DNA of 64,000 bases from DASUPK01 sp963724665 (GTDB taxonomy: Bacteria > Actinomycetota > Thermoleophilia > Solirubrobacterales > 70-9), in NCBI GenBank assembly GCA_963724665.1, contig CAVRVH010000006.1, positions 1 through 64,000 on the forward strand. Direction: 5' to 3'. Position numbers and translations under genes: made by a program. Positions 1-9,100 of the stretch are shown here, piece by piece; the stretch's first letter is position 1; each line of letters starts with the position of its first letter. The notes under the pieces are model-generated. The model made no database searches. It worked only from the letters and a program-made list of their open reading frames with translations, and was not told the origin of the DNA.

Positions 1-596
1 CCGGGCCGCAATCCCACGTAGCCGAGCAGCGAAACAAGAACGGCATCGCCAAGCCGACCCTCTTGCATTAGGACGGCCCGTATCGCTTCCACCTGGTCGG
101 GCCTCGCTGGAACACGCTCTCGTGACGGCTGCTGCGGCTTCTTCGAGGTTCTTGGCGGGATTTACGGCGATGATCTCGTCGAGGACGGCTCGGTCGAGGA
201 TTTGGGAGAGCAACTTGATCGCCTTGTTGATGGCGACAGGTCCAGCCCCACTTGCAAGTCGTGCCTCTTGCCACTGTCGAGAGGGTCCCTGGGCCGAAGG
301 GCAGGCCGAGGAAAATGGCCGATGTAATCAACGATGTGGGCCGTTAGCAGCCACTCGTAGAATTCACGAGTCTTGCGGGCAAGGTTCCGCTTGCCCACCA
401 GCCATTCGGCGGCGAAGTCCTCCAGCGAAAGACCTCCCACTCTCGGAGGCACAATGACCCCCCGCTGGAGATTCCTGCGGACCTCAAGGTCGAAGGCGTA
501 CGCGTCCTTCTTCCGATCCAATGTGCGGGATCGATTGCGCTGCCCTTCCCGCCAGCGAACTTCCCATTTTCCAGACTGGGTCTCGTGGACACTCAT
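1..596 (-). pseudogene. Tyrosine recombinase (phage-type integrase), frameshifted and cut by window edge
   Basis: This is a site-specific DNA recombinase, expected to integrate or excise a mobile element. The first ~96 residues (from 596 down to ~308) carry the N-terminal small DNA-binding motif (GKWEVRWREG) and the start of the SAM-like core-binding domain (SLEDFAAEWL, HIVDYIGHF). The domain continues in a second frame (QEARLASGAGPVAINKAIK, QILDRAVLDEI) and then a third (RVPARPDQVEAIRAVL, VSLLGYVGLRP), so at least two indels interrupt it. The catalytic C-terminal domain beyond the first Arg region lies outside the window. Its start overlaps the excisionase stop (TAATG), which implies translational coupling. 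Decay versus sequencing error cannot be decided here. Confidence 0.8.
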
Positions 597-898
597 TAGT
601 TCTCCCCAGCCTCAATCTCCTGCAACTTGGCCCGGAACCGAGACGTGGATCGCCTGGGAGTGGTCCTTGGCATCGGGTCGGATAAGCTGGGCTGGTGGAA
701 ATGACCTCCCGCATCCAGCCATTCAGAGAGATCGTGGGCTGGAACAAGCCAGTGATTCAATCTCTTGAAGCCCGGCATCCGACCCTCTCGGAGTGCTCTT
801 TGTACCGTGGCCGGGACGACCCGCAGCCGTTGCGCCACCTCGTCGACGGTCAGGTACTCATTGACATTTGCATTCCCTTCGTCGCTTTTGGATTTCAT
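596..898 (-). CDS. Excisionase-like helix-turn-helix protein
   Basis: A 100-residue protein with a MerR/excisionase-type HTH near residues 14-62: YLTVDEVAQRLRVVPATV, then REGRMPGFKRLNHWLVP and SEWL, which is the HTH_17 pattern of recombination directionality factors. A basic tail follows. The stop overlaps the integrase start, giving the classical xis-int pair, so it probably binds DNA to steer excision and may regulate the pair. The ATG at 898 is used; a downstream start near NEYLTV would lose only ten residues. Confidence 0.85.
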   Translation of the reverse strand: MKSKSDEGNANVNEYLTVDEVAQRLRVVPATVQRALREGRMPGFKRLNHWLVPAHDLSEWLDAGGHFHQPSLSDPMPRTTPRRSTSRFRAKLQEIEAGEN

Positions 899-916
899 GC
901 ACCAGAGTGTAGCATA

Positions 917-927
917 CTACGCTAAAT
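917..927. promoter_or_regulatory. Candidate operator half of a repeated motif upstream of the xis-like gene
   Basis: CTACGCTAAAT here is the reverse complement of ATTTAGCGTAG at 1272-1282. One copy lies about 20 nt upstream of the excisionase start, the other directly upstream of the HTH gene at 943-1269. The first copy also sits in a partial palindrome (GTAGCATACTAC). Two small DNA-binding proteins with the same site in front of each suggest shared autoregulation; this is inference from the repeat alone. Confidence 0.4.
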
Positions 928-942
928 CACTCTAAGCGCTTG

Positions 943-1269
943 TTAAAGCTGCTTAACTCTCAGCCCTTCCGGGCTACGCTCGACGCGGTTTTCGGCCTCC
1001 AGCTCGTTCACTATCTGAACGATTCGGGACACCGTCAAATCCAGCTCTGAAGCAAGATCGGTGACGCGCATAGGCTGCTCCCCTAGCAAATCAAGTATCT
1101 GCCGCTTGCGAAACTCGGTTGTGCGGCGACCTTCGAATTTCTGGGTCTCCGGCTTCTCTCCCTTCAGCTGCGCGATGGCCCTCTGAAGCTCTTCGGCCTC
1201 GTCCAGATAAGGCTGCAGCTCCTTCAGCCTCTGCTCAAATGTTAGGATCGTTTCGTCAATTAGCGCCAT
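943..1269 (-). CDS. Small coiled-coil/winged-helix DNA-binding protein
   Basis: A 108-residue protein. Residues 1-45 are rich in E, Q, L and R and look like a coiled coil (EQRLKELQPYLDEAEELQ). Residues 50-108 form a winged-helix domain: KRQILDLLGEQPMRVTDLA, then SELDLTVSRIVQIVNELE and a wing RVERSPEG. This fits a MarR/ArsR-like local repressor. Its architecture (N-terminal helix pair plus C-terminal HTH) matches the protein at 11161-11499, although sequences differ. The repeat motif at 1272-1282 sits in its promoter. Confidence 0.75.
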   Translation of the reverse strand: MALIDETILTFEQRLKELQPYLDEAEELQRAIAQLKGEKPETQKFEGRRTTEFRKRQILDLLGEQPMRVTDLASELDLTVSRIVQIVNELEAENRVERSPEGLRVKQL

Positions 1270-1271
1270 AA

Positions 1272-1282
1272 ATTTAGCGTAG
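1272..1282. promoter_or_regulatory. Second copy (inverted) of the shared promoter motif
   Basis: ATTTAGCGTAG lies immediately upstream of the ATG of the HTH gene, inverted relative to the copy at 917-927. Its position over the expected -10/+1 region would suit repression. Confidence 0.4.
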
Positions 1283-1489
1283 CACTTCTAAAGTCAACTG
1301 GCAAGGCCCCGATTATTCCCTCGATCAGGGATTGGTCAAGGGCCCTAGACAAGTGACGGCACTGAGGTCGGCTCTATCCCAGATGCAGAGCCATTCCCTC
1401 TCGCATTAAGTGGAGCCAAGTGACGCTTCGGGCGCTCTGGGGATGGGTAAGCCCTCCACGCAGAGCCCAACTCTCCCGGGTGCGTAAGG

Positions 1490-1804
1490 TCAGATCCCGC
1501 CGTTTAGGCGTCCACGGGAGGGACGCAGTCGATCATCGAGCCAGATGATTCTCTCCTCCATCTGCTCCCGAGTCATGCCACGAGGAGTCCTGCCGAAGTC
1601 GAAGTGGCCGTCTGGCTCGACTTCCAAGGAAGCGAGAATCGATCGAGGGCCACCGGACAGACGCAAGCTAACCGCCACCACAAGGGGACCTTCTCTCCCG
1701 GCCCAGAGGACCAGTCGGTCGCGACCGCCTAGGTCAACGAGGAGACCTCTGCCGGTCCGCCCCGGTATCCAGGGCAGAAGCTGGTCGACATACTCCTCAT
1801 CCAA
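1490..1804 (-). CDS. Hypothetical protein
   Basis: A 104-residue ORF with no family I recognise. It has a beta-rich centre (RGLLVDLGGRDRLVLWAGR) and a C-terminus that could be helical (TREQMEERIIWLDDRLRPSR). Its start overlaps the end of the zinc-ribbon ORF upstream by 8 nt, suggesting coupled expression. The high GC of third positions supports coding. Confidence 0.55.
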   Translation of the reverse strand: MDEEYVDQLLPWIPGRTGRGLLVDLGGRDRLVLWAGREGPLVVAVSLRLSGGPRSILASLEVEPDGHFDFGRTPRGMTREQMEERIIWLDDRLRPSRGRLNGGI

Positions 1805-2072
1805 GCTCCGAGCCCTCGGCCTCCGTTTGGAGTTGCTCTGGTGCCACAGGGTCCAAGCTCGGATGGTTGGAAGGGCTCGGTGCTCGCCTCACGCTCCACT
1901 GAGGCAGCAGGGATCCACAGGCCGGGCACGTCCCAGGAAAGCATCCGTGCCGATAGACGCCCAGCCAGAAATCCGCCGTCCCATCCATCCATTCGGCCCC
2001 GCAAGTCGGACACTCGACAAAGGCAAATGCGAGTCCGTCGGCTGGATCGATATTCCGGATCTCGATCGTCAA
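1797..2072 (-). CDS. Small zinc-ribbon-like protein
   Basis: A 91-residue protein with two Cys pairs (FVECPTCGAEW and GTCPACGS, 29 residues apart), consistent with one four-Cys zinc site. The tail is acidic and low-complexity. It is followed by and overlaps the hypothetical ORF at 1490-1804. The function is unknown; nucleic-acid binding or protein bridging is common for such folds. Confidence 0.6.
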   Translation of the reverse strand: MTIEIRNIDPADGLAFAFVECPTCGAEWMDGTADFWLGVYRHGCFPGTCPACGSLLPQWSVRRAPSPSNHPSLDPVAPEQLQTEAEGSELG

Positions 2073-2160
2073 ACCAGATCCTGAGGTATCCAGTTGCTGC
2101 GAGCCCAGCTCGCAATGACCTGCTTGGCATCAGCCTTCGTTTTGGAGGGCGCCACGAAGC

Positions 2161-2355
2161 TCACCAGAAGCTCGGGAGCACCGGGAGATCCGTCTCAAGC
2201 GAGTGAGGTCGGCCAGCGTGACTCCCGCTTTGCCCCGCTCGACGGCCTGAGGGTAGGAAGGCGTTCCTCCTCGGGCCAGATAGGGGACTCCATGGAGCGA
2301 GAGTGATCCTCTGATCAGTGATGGTCGCTCGATAGCGAGGCGGCGGCCCGTTCAC
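2161..2355 (-). CDS. Possible small protein overlapping the recombinase stop
   Basis: A 64-residue ORF starting with GTG that overlaps the serine-recombinase stop (GTGA). The overlap is the main reason to list it. In another frame a second half (QAVERGKAGVTLADLTRLRR) looks more protein-like, so a frameshift is possible. No family is recognised. Confidence 0.25.
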   Translation of the reverse strand: MNGPPPRYRATITDQRITLAPWSPLSGPRRNAFLPSGRRAGQSGSHAGRPHSLETDLPVLPSFW

Positions 2356-3080
2356 GCCGCAAGCTCGCTAAAGGCGTTCTCCTGCCGAAGCTTCGCTGCC
2401 GTGAGCCAGACGCTTCTCACCGCCATTGGGCTCCACGATCCCCCTCGCTTGGCGGGCACGCACTCCGCGTTCAACCAGTCGGCTATCGAGCCATAGGACA
2501 TGCCCCCGTTGCGCATGGCGAGAATTTCGGCCAGGTATCGCTGCTCCTGAGCGTTCTCGACAAGCAACCCGTCGAGAGAGTCGAAGCCATAGGGCACTGG
2601 GCCGTAGGTCCGGCCCTCATCGCGCAGGCGCGCCAGGGCCTCTCTAGTTCTCTCGGCAATCAATTCACGCTCAAGTTGTCCGAAGACTGCCGCTACTCCG
2701 GCCATGGCCCTGCCTTGAGGGGTTGTGAGGTCAAGTCTGTCGGCGACCGACACCAGGCCCAGAGACCCTGATGAGAATCGCTTCAGCAGACCGAGAAGCT
2801 CTGCCGCGTCCCTTCCAAGCCTGTCCAGCCGGGCAACGGCAACGGCATCGACTTCGGGGGTGCGAGCATCTAGCAGTTGCTCAATCCTGCTTCCCCCTGG
2901 TCGACGAGAAAGGGGAAGAGAGCCCGAGACCCCTGCGTCTTCGAGGATTCCTACAAGCTCAGCGCCAGTGGCGGAGCACCAGCTTTCGATGCGCGATCGC
3001 TGGGCCTCAAGGCTCACCCCGTCTTCCCCTTGGTCTGTAGTGCTTACCCTGACATATGCCATTACAGAGAGAGCACTCAC
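2352..3080 (-). CDS. Serine recombinase (resolvase/invertase family)
   Basis: A 242-residue site-specific recombinase. The N-terminal resolvase domain carries the nucleophile Ser in AYVRVSTTDQ, the region VDAVAVARLDRLGRDAAELL, and the helix E stretch GQLERELIAERTREALARL. A Recombinase-type segment follows (GPVPYGFDS, SIADWLNAECVPAKRGGSW). The large C-terminal zinc and coiled-coil region of typical 450-550 residue serine integrases is absent, so it is a short form. Either the ATG at 3080 or the second Met six codons later (MAYVRVST) could be the start. With the tyrosine integrase it marks the left side of the window as mobile. Confidence 0.9.
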   Translation of the reverse strand: MSALSVMAYVRVSTTDQGEDGVSLEAQRSRIESWCSATGAELVGILEDAGVSGSLPLSRRPGGSRIEQLLDARTPEVDAVAVARLDRLGRDAAELLGLLKRFSSGSLGLVSVADRLDLTTPQGRAMAGVAAVFGQLERELIAERTREALARLRDEGRTYGPVPYGFDSLDGLLVENAQEQRYLAEILAMRNGGMSYGSIADWLNAECVPAKRGGSWSPMAVRSVWLTAAKLRQENAFSELAA

Positions 3081-3233
3081 AACTCATATTTTACCGACGC
3101 CATGTAAACGAAGGTCGGTCAATCGTAGTGAGTATCACCCTCCGCACTACCAGGCTCTTATCACACCCCCTCAGACGCTCTGTGTGCGCTTCTCCCGCCT
3201 GGTACAACACGGTTCGTGCCAGCCGATTGGAGA

Positions 3234-3440
3234 TCAATACATCGGGTCAACCTCTGCCCCTGCAAGGAAGGTGAGAACGATCGATGCGAAACTGGCGATG
3301 AAGACAAGCCAGTCGCTGTTCGCGTCGAGGTTGAACAGGTTCCCGGCGATCACTCCGAGGCCAAGCTCGATCAGGGCAACAGAAAGGCCGACCTCCACCG
3401 AGATCATGCTGCCGAGCGGCCCAAAGCGGCTGGACGGCGG
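3234..3440 (-). pseudogene. Fragment of a cation:proton antiporter (CPA2/Kef-type)
   Basis: A 57-codon open stretch from 3407 down to a TGA at 3234 reads SVALIELGLGVIAGNLFNL and FIASFASIVLTFLAGAEVDP, two membrane helices typical of the N-terminal part of Na+/H+ and Kef-type exchangers. Upstream in the same frame RFGPLGS continues it. The remaining ~330 residues of the transporter are missing and the frame stops just after the LAGAEVDP motif, so this is a gene fossil. Confidence 0.6.
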
Positions 3441-3616
3441 CTAGTTGAGTTGCATCCATCTATGACCTCCACTCGACGTCGGTGACGTGGGTAAAGGCCA
3501 TCAGCAAGCCGACTAGCGAACTGGCGATGAGTGGGCGTCGGCGAAGGCTCGAACGAGGGACTCCGCGTCAACACCCTCACAGTCCAGCAGCGACTCGGCG
3601 AGGGCGAACGCCATCT

Positions 3617-3745
3617 GAATCGGTGGAGCACGCCATCACCTTTGCCGTGCGCTGCGGCGGGGACACCGACACGATCGGCGCCATGACCGGGGCGATCGCA
3701 GCTGCCCGAGCAGGCGCGACCGCGATTCCAATGGGCTGGAAAGGT
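3617..3745 (+). pseudogene. Fragment of an ADP-ribosylglycohydrolase
   Basis: The peptide AITFAVRCGGDTDTIGAM followed by TGAIAAARAGA is the C-terminal metal-binding signature (GGDTD) of the DraG/ADP-ribosylglycohydrolase family. No N-terminal domain is found upstream in any frame and it runs directly into a different relic at ~3738. Only about 40 residues survive. Confidence 0.6.
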
Positions 3746-3806
3746 GCGCAAGATCGAATTCTTCCGCCATCGCGCCGACGCCCTCGAAGCCGCTGGGCTT
3801 CGAGTC
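3738..3806 (+). pseudogene. Orphan 3' end of an NTF2-like cassette gene
   Basis: Reads GKVRKIEFFRHRADALEAAG followed by L, the exact C-terminal pattern of the array genes 16-28 kb away, including the codons gcc ctc gaa gcc. It has no start or core and is fused to the glycohydrolase fragment. It shows that debris of the cassette family reaches well outside the array. Confidence 0.65.
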
Positions 3807-4188
3807 GGCCGGGGAGTGCGACGGCTAGCCTGGCCGGACCACCCCGGGGGGAGGGGGGGAGCCCCACGCCTGCGTGGAGCCCTTTCCTAGATAAGCCCGT
3901 CCGCTCGCCTGACACTCGCTCCCCCTGAGTGAAAGCTCCCATAAGCTCGTCCCGTGTCACCGGAGCTTGATGTACCAGCCGTTTGGCGCAAATGCTGGTC
4001 GGCCGCCATATCCGGACTGCTGGCCGCGATCGCCGCCGATCTGAGGCGACTCTTCTGCAGGGATCGGGACTGGCCAACGCGGGCGCTTCCCGCTTTGTCC
4101 CCGGCTCGGAGGAGTTCGGGCCCGCTTGAGCCGGCCGCCCCACACGTTGCGATCGCTCGCGCCGCCGGGGCGGGCTGAGCGGCCGCAA
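3807..4188 (+). other. Stretch without a convincing gene
   Basis: Contains a G-rich run (3843-3860) and ORFs on both strands with poor protein character. A minus-strand ORF ending at 3957 (last residues NGWYIKLR) could be the end of something, but nothing upstream supports it. Confidence 0.4.
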
Positions 4189-5289
4189 ATGGCCGACGAT
4201 CCGAGGAAGCTCCTCGGCATCCCGGCCGGACGCGCGGGCCTGCGCCGAATCGCCCACCATCCCGGCCTCGGCGGCTCCCGCGCCCTGTTGCGCCGCCAGC
4301 TTGTGGAATTGCTCGAGCGCCTGGTTCTTTTGGGCCTAGTGGTCTGCGCGCTGCTCGCCGTTGGGACCGTCGGCTACATGGTCACCGAAGGCGCGTCCGT
4401 CCGTTTCGGCCTCGTCTGGGCGCTGACACCGTGCCACTGTCGGCTCGATCCCGGAGCCGACCGGAACGGGGGCCAGATCCTCAAGGTCCTGCTGATCATC
4501 TTCGGCGTGGGTACCCTCTTCTACGCCCTGGTCACGACGACCGAGTTCTTCGTCGCCGGCCATCTCTCGGGCCTGCTCGAGGAGAGAAGTGTCTTGAGGA
4601 AGATCGACTTGCTGCGTAACCACATCCTGATCTGCGGCTTCGGCCGAGTCGGCCGTCAGGTCGCCCGCGACCTGCCGGCGGCGGGACGCGACTTCGTTGT
4701 CCTCGACAACAACCCAGAGGAGAGCGAAGGAGCACGCCGAGGGCGCGATCGGCGCGCCCTTTATCGAGGGGTCGCCCTCAAATGACGAGGTGCTGCGTGG
4801 GGGTGGGGTCATGCGCGCTGCCCCGGGATAATCGCCTCTGTCGACTCGGACGCTGAGAACATCTTCATCACACTGACCGCACGCGAGCTGCGCCCCGACA
4901 TCGCGATCGTCGCCCGCGCCAGCGTCGAAGACTCCGAGAGCAAGTTGCGTCCGCGCGGGCGCTGACCGCATCGTCTCGCCGTACAGGGAGAGCGGCGCGG
5001 AGATGGCTCGGCTCGTCCTGCACCGAAGGTGACAGGCGTCGTCGAGGTCGCCCCCGGGTACCGGATGGAGGAGATCGAGGTGACCGTCGGCTGTTCCGGC
5101 GCAGGGGGGACCCTGGAGGAGGTGCGGGGCTCGGCAACGGTCGTGGCATTGTGGCGCGGCGACGCTGTGGAACCGCAGCCGCCCAGTGACAGGGTGCTCG
5201 AGGAGGGCGACGTGATCGTCGCGATGGGCGAAGCGCAGGCGCTGGAGCGCCTAGAGACCACGATGGCGCCGGCTCAGGGCGGGGCCTGA
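4189..5289 (+). pseudogene. TrkA-type potassium channel (pore plus RCK), frameshifted
   Basis: One gene in several frames. The N-terminal part has membrane helix LVLLGLVVCALLAVGTVGYM, a pore region whose filter reads ATVGSIPEPT in the best frame, and helix ILKVLLIIFGVGTLFYALVT. The cytosolic RCK_N domain follows with the Rossmann loop HILICGFGRVGRQVARDL and VVLDNNPE, then (other frames) IIASVDSDAENIFITL and RPDIAIVARASVEDSESK. The RCK_C domain is EEIEVTVGCSG to EEGDVIVAMGEAQAL. At least three indels break it. It should gate K+ flux in response to nucleotide. The filter TVGS instead of TVGYG is unusual but lies at an indel, so it is uncertain. Confidence 0.8.
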
Positions 5290-6033
5290 CCCAGGCTCTT
5301 GGACCCGAACCATTGGCGCCCCCGTCGCCTCCAACGGGAACGCTCCGTCATGACTCGGAGCGCTTCATCGGCCGACTGCTAGAGCCCTATCCGGGAACGG
5401 GCTACCCCTACCGCGGGGGTCGGCGGCCAGGTCTGCCGAGCTGTGCACAATCCATGCATTTCGTGCTCTCTCTTCCTCCGCTCGGCGCCTAGAACGGCGG
5501 TTCGGGAAGGCCCGCCTCGACCTCGATGTCGAAGGATGTCCCGGGGGCGCAGGTGTTGCGGGCGACTTGAGGAGAAGACGCACGCGGTCGGGATGGAAGG
5601 ATCTTGAGAATCCCGGCGTAAAGCACTGTCCGGTTCTTTATGACTAGGCTTGCGAACTAGTCGATCTCAACGTGAAGAGGTGCGCTGGGGAGCAGGCCAG
5701 GTCGATTTGCCGAAGGCGATATGAGCGTTACCTCCATAGAACAGGACGTCCACGAGATTGTCGAGGTCAACCGTCCCGCGGATAGACCTAAGAAGTACCG
5801 CTTTGCATGGAAGCAGTAGTCCCATTTAGCGGTCCCGCTCTTCGCCCGGAGCGGCAGTGTCGGTGCGGAGGGTCTAGCGAAACCCAAAAGTCTCGCCATT
5901 TCGGCGAGATGGGACTCGCGCTTCGGGCCGCCGTTCATCGGAGTAGTCTTGTCTAAAGCTTCAACGTTCGTTAGGTCTCACTCTCTCTCTTCCTTTCGCG
6001 CGCCCCCCACAGAGGGACTGAAAGGTTGAGGAC
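5290..6033 (+). other. Poorly coding 0.74-kb stretch, one possible microprotein
   Basis: No recognisable gene. A 32-codon ORF at 5721-5819 (MSVTSIEQDVHEIVEVNRPA and a basic end KKYRFAWKQ) has a GAAGG ribosome site at good distance and may be real. On the minus strand a C-terminus-like stretch (VARNTCAPGTSFDIEVEAG, near 5495-5570) may be a gene fossil. Confidence 0.35.
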
Positions 6034-6526
6034 CATGGCAAGCCAGGAACATGACCGCGCGCTGCAGCGGCTCGAGGCGGCGCTGGTCGAGCAGAACCGG
6101 CTGGGCGAGCGCTTTGACGCCGCCATCGGGACATCGACCGAGTCCGGAGCCTACGCCCGGCTCCGAGACGCGGCCGATCAAGTCACCGCGCGGAAGGCCT
6201 GGGCCAACTGGGTCGACGACGAGGGCTACCGAGGGCTCAACGCGGGCCCGTTTGAACTGCTCTCCGAGAGCCGCGGAAACTCGCATCCCGAGAGGCCTGG
6301 AAGGTTGAGGACGATGACGAGTACAGAGCGACACCGCGGGGCAGCACGGACCGCACGGCGGCGGGGCGAGATCAACCGCGCCTATGGCGACCGCCGGGTT
6401 GGGCAGACCATCAAGGCCAGGCGCGAACTGGCCGCCCACCGAGTTGGTGGTCGTGCCTGGCTGAACGGCCGCGAGGTCGGCGGTGCAGATCCTCGCTACA
6501 TGCACCTTGAGGCTTCGCACGACTAA
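6034..6526 (+). CDS. Hypothetical hydrophilic protein
   Basis: The ATG at 6034 follows the purine-rich GAAAGGTTGAGGACC. The product has ~163 residues and is charged throughout. The first half is helical (QEHDRALQRLEAALVEQNRL); the second begins after GRLRTMTSTERHRG and is Arg-rich (RTARRRGEINRAYGDRRVG). The DNA just before the internal Met (GGAAGGTTGAGGACGATGACG) nearly repeats the DNA before the start, so the ORF may be two proteins or an internal duplication. No family is recognised. Confidence 0.5.
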
Positions 6527-6612
6527 GCAAGCCGCCTAAGCGGAGAGGACGGGAAAACGCCGAGCGGCCAATTTGGCGCGCGTCGGTCAAGCGGGGCGTC
6601 CGCGGGGGCCTT

Positions 6613-6852
6613 GTGAAGAAACGGCTGGGTCCAACCGTGGGGCTTGACGAGTCGCCGTATGCTGCCGCCGTGCGGGCGCTCCTAGAGGACGGGCCTATGC
6701 AAGGCAAGACGGTCGAGGTCGAGGCGGTGGAGGGCCGGCCACCCAAGACGATTGACGTCCCAGATGAGAAGGGCGGCGCCTGCCGTTATTGCCTGGCGCA
6801 GTGGACCCAGGAGGGCATGACGGCGGCCTACACGTTTCTCTACGCCGTCTAG
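6613..6852 (+). CDS. Conserved-looking small protein with CxxC pair
   Basis: A 79-residue protein, GTG start. Features are KTVEVEAVEGRPPKTIDVPD, CRYCLAQW (a CxxC) and the end TAAYTFLYAV. It has a compact beta-rich look and high third-position GC. I believe similar small proteins occur in Thermoleophilia but I cannot name a family. It stands alone between two hypothetical regions. Confidence 0.55.
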   Translation: MKKRLGPTVGLDESPYAAAVRALLEDGPMQGKTVEVEAVEGRPPKTIDVPDEKGGACRYCLAQWTQEGMTAAYTFLYAV

Positions 6853-6996
6853 TCCGCCCTTGCGCCGGCGGCCACCTGCGCTGCTGCTTCTCGCGTCTCG
6901 TCCGTTGCGAGAGAGCGCGTGGCGCGGTCACCAGCACGCTCGCTTCCACGCGAAGGGGCAGCGCGGCCCCGAGCGGGGCTTACCGGCGAATCGAGG

Positions 6997-7581
<585 letters not shown>

Positions 7582-7684
7582 CGCGGGGGCAGTCTATAAA
7601 CGCCTGACGGCGACACTGCCCCTTGGGACGACGAGCGGCAGCGCTGCGCGGGGGCGCGCCTGGCTGGTGTGAGATAGTCGGCAG

Positions 7685-8056
7685 GTGAGCGCTTCCGAGC
7701 AGTCCGCCACCCGCCTCGTAGGCGTCGCCGAGCTCGGAGACTCACAGGTCGCCGTGGTGGAGCAGACACCGCAAGGTGCCCTGGCCGTAGGTATCAGCGA
7801 CGGCAAGCCGTTTGCGGTCTCTAACCGCTGCCGCCACCTCTTCGCCTCGCTGGGCGAGGGGCAGGTAACCGAGGATGGATGCCTTGAGTGCCCTTGGCAC
7901 GCGGCGCGCTATGACGTCGGCAGCGGCAAGATGGTGCGCGGTCCTCAGGGCGCGTTTAAGCCGCTGGCGGGCGCCGTCAAGGCGACTACCGGCGCCATAT
8001 CCCTGAAGACGTTCCCGGTCGAGCTGCGCGACGGCGCAATCTGGCTGGTCGGCTGA
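7685..8056 (+). CDS. Rieske [2Fe-2S] domain protein
   Basis: A 123-residue single-domain Rieske ferredoxin. Cluster ligands are visible as C-x-H (NRCRHLFASLGEG) and C-x2-H (CLECPWHAARYDV), 18 residues apart, followed by the conserved GPQGAFKPL proline-loop region and a closing beta strand FPVELRDGAIWLVG. It has no membrane anchor or oxygenase domain, so it is probably a soluble electron-transfer component. The GTG start at 7685 is chosen because an upstream start is not available in frame. Confidence 0.92.
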   Translation: MSASEQSATRLVGVAELGDSQVAVVEQTPQGALAVGISDGKPFAVSNRCRHLFASLGEGQVTEDGCLECPWHAARYDVGSGKMVRGPQGAFKPLAGAVKATTGAISLKTFPVELRDGAIWLVG

Positions 8057-8119
8057 TGGGGACGGCAGTTCTCCTCACGAGCTCGCCGCTGACGGTCGGC
8101 TAGCTGCTTCTGAAAAGCC

Positions 8120-8146
8120 GAGAGCCTGCCTTCGGAGCGGGCTCTC
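8120..8146. terminator. UUCG-type hairpin after the Rieske gene
   Basis: GAGAGCCTGC (8120-8129) pairs with GCGGGCTCTC (8137-8146), ten base pairs with one G-T wobble, closing a loop with CTTCGG. No T-run follows, so it may be a Rho-independent-like terminator of a high-GC genome or an RNA-stabilising stem. Confidence 0.5.
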
Positions 8147-8149
8147 ACG

Positions 8150-9100
8150 TTGGCAAACGGATGTCGAGGACGGAGCTCGGGTGGGGACTTGGACGGGGGT
8201 AACCAAGCCACCGATAGCCTCAGTTGCATCTACCAAGGAGACCCGATCGCCATCAACGTAGAACTCAGGTCAAACGGACGCCCCCCCGCACGGCTGGATT
8301 CAGATCCCGATCTAGATCTCGAGGCGACCCCTGAACCCACCGTCGCCGAGCGCCAAGTCGCTGATCTGATCCGCATCGAAGCAGAACCGGAAACTGTTGC
8401 AGCCATCCTCGATCGGGTTCCGCTTTGGTTTCACACCTTCTCTCTGAACCGGTCGGAGGGCACCTACACCCACGGTGTAGCTCGCGACCATCGCTATCGA
8501 ATTCCAGCCCTTCCCGCCGACTTCGAGGGTCTCGACGTGCTCGACGTCGGCACCTTCGACGGGTTCTACGCCTTTCTCGCCGAGGCCCGCGGAGCCCGAC
8601 GAGTCGTGGCGATCGACAACGAGCAGTACGTGGAGTGGGTCAGCTCTCGCTTCGGTGTGGAGCTCGAGGGAGGCGAGGGGTTCTCTGCCATCCGCGGCCT
8701 GCTCCACTCCGAGGTGGAGTACCACCATCTCGACGCATTCGATCTCGACGATCTCGTCGAGACCTTCGATCTCGTGCTCTGCTTTGGGATCCTGCACCGA
8801 GTCGAGAATCCGTTGGGATTGCTGAGGGTATTGCGGCGCCGGGTGACGGACGGCGGGCGTGTTCTGCTGGAGACCCATGGATCGGCGGACTGCAGCCTCG
8901 AAACGTCGGCCGCTGTGCACATCCCCGAGGCCGGAGAGGTTTACGCGCACGATGACTTCGTCTATTGGGGATTTACTCCCGCGAGCCTTGATGCACTCGC
9001 CCGACATGCCGGCTTCGAAGGCTTCGACCTGATCGACGCTCCGCTCATCGATGGCCATCCGCGGGTGATGGGGACGCTCAGTTCGGCCCCTGCGGACTGA
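8150..9100 (+). CDS. SAM-dependent methyltransferase (CmoB/DUF1698-like)
   Basis: About 300 residues. The Rossmann methyltransferase core starts at LDVLDVGTFDGFYAFLAEA (motif I), followed by ARRVVAIDNEQYVEWV (acidic loop binding ribose), HHLDAFDLDDL, and motif IV TFDLVLCFGILHRVENPLGL. The preceding VPLWFHTFSLN resembles the CmoB/DUF1698 type acting on tRNA or small molecules. The substrate is not deducible. The start is uncertain: the TTG at 8150 gives a low-complexity N-terminus and no better in-frame start is seen, so the first ~50 residues may not be real. Confidence 0.85.
   Translation: MANGCRGRSSGGDLDGGNQATDSLSCIYQGDPIAINVELRSNGRPPARLDSDPDLDLEATPEPTVAERQVADLIRIEAEPETVAAILDRVPLWFHTFSLNRSEGTYTHGVARDHRYRIPALPADFEGLDVLDVGTFDGFYAFLAEARGARRVVAIDNEQYVEWVSSRFGVELEGGEGFSAIRGLLHSEVEYHHLDAFDLDDLVETFDLVLCFGILHRVENPLGLLRVLRRRVTDGGRVLLETHGSADCSLETSAAVHIPEAGEVYAHDDFVYWGFTPASLDALARHAGFEGFDLIDAPLIDGHPRVMGTLSSAPAD

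Noticed and set aside
3957..4220. Minus-strand ORF ending NGWYIKLR
   Set aside because: The end looks protein-like but the rest is Arg/Pro/Gly-rich low complexity and no frame continues it.
8312..9058. Minus-strand ORF of 248 codons
   Set aside because: Antisense to the methyltransferase, which has complete motifs.
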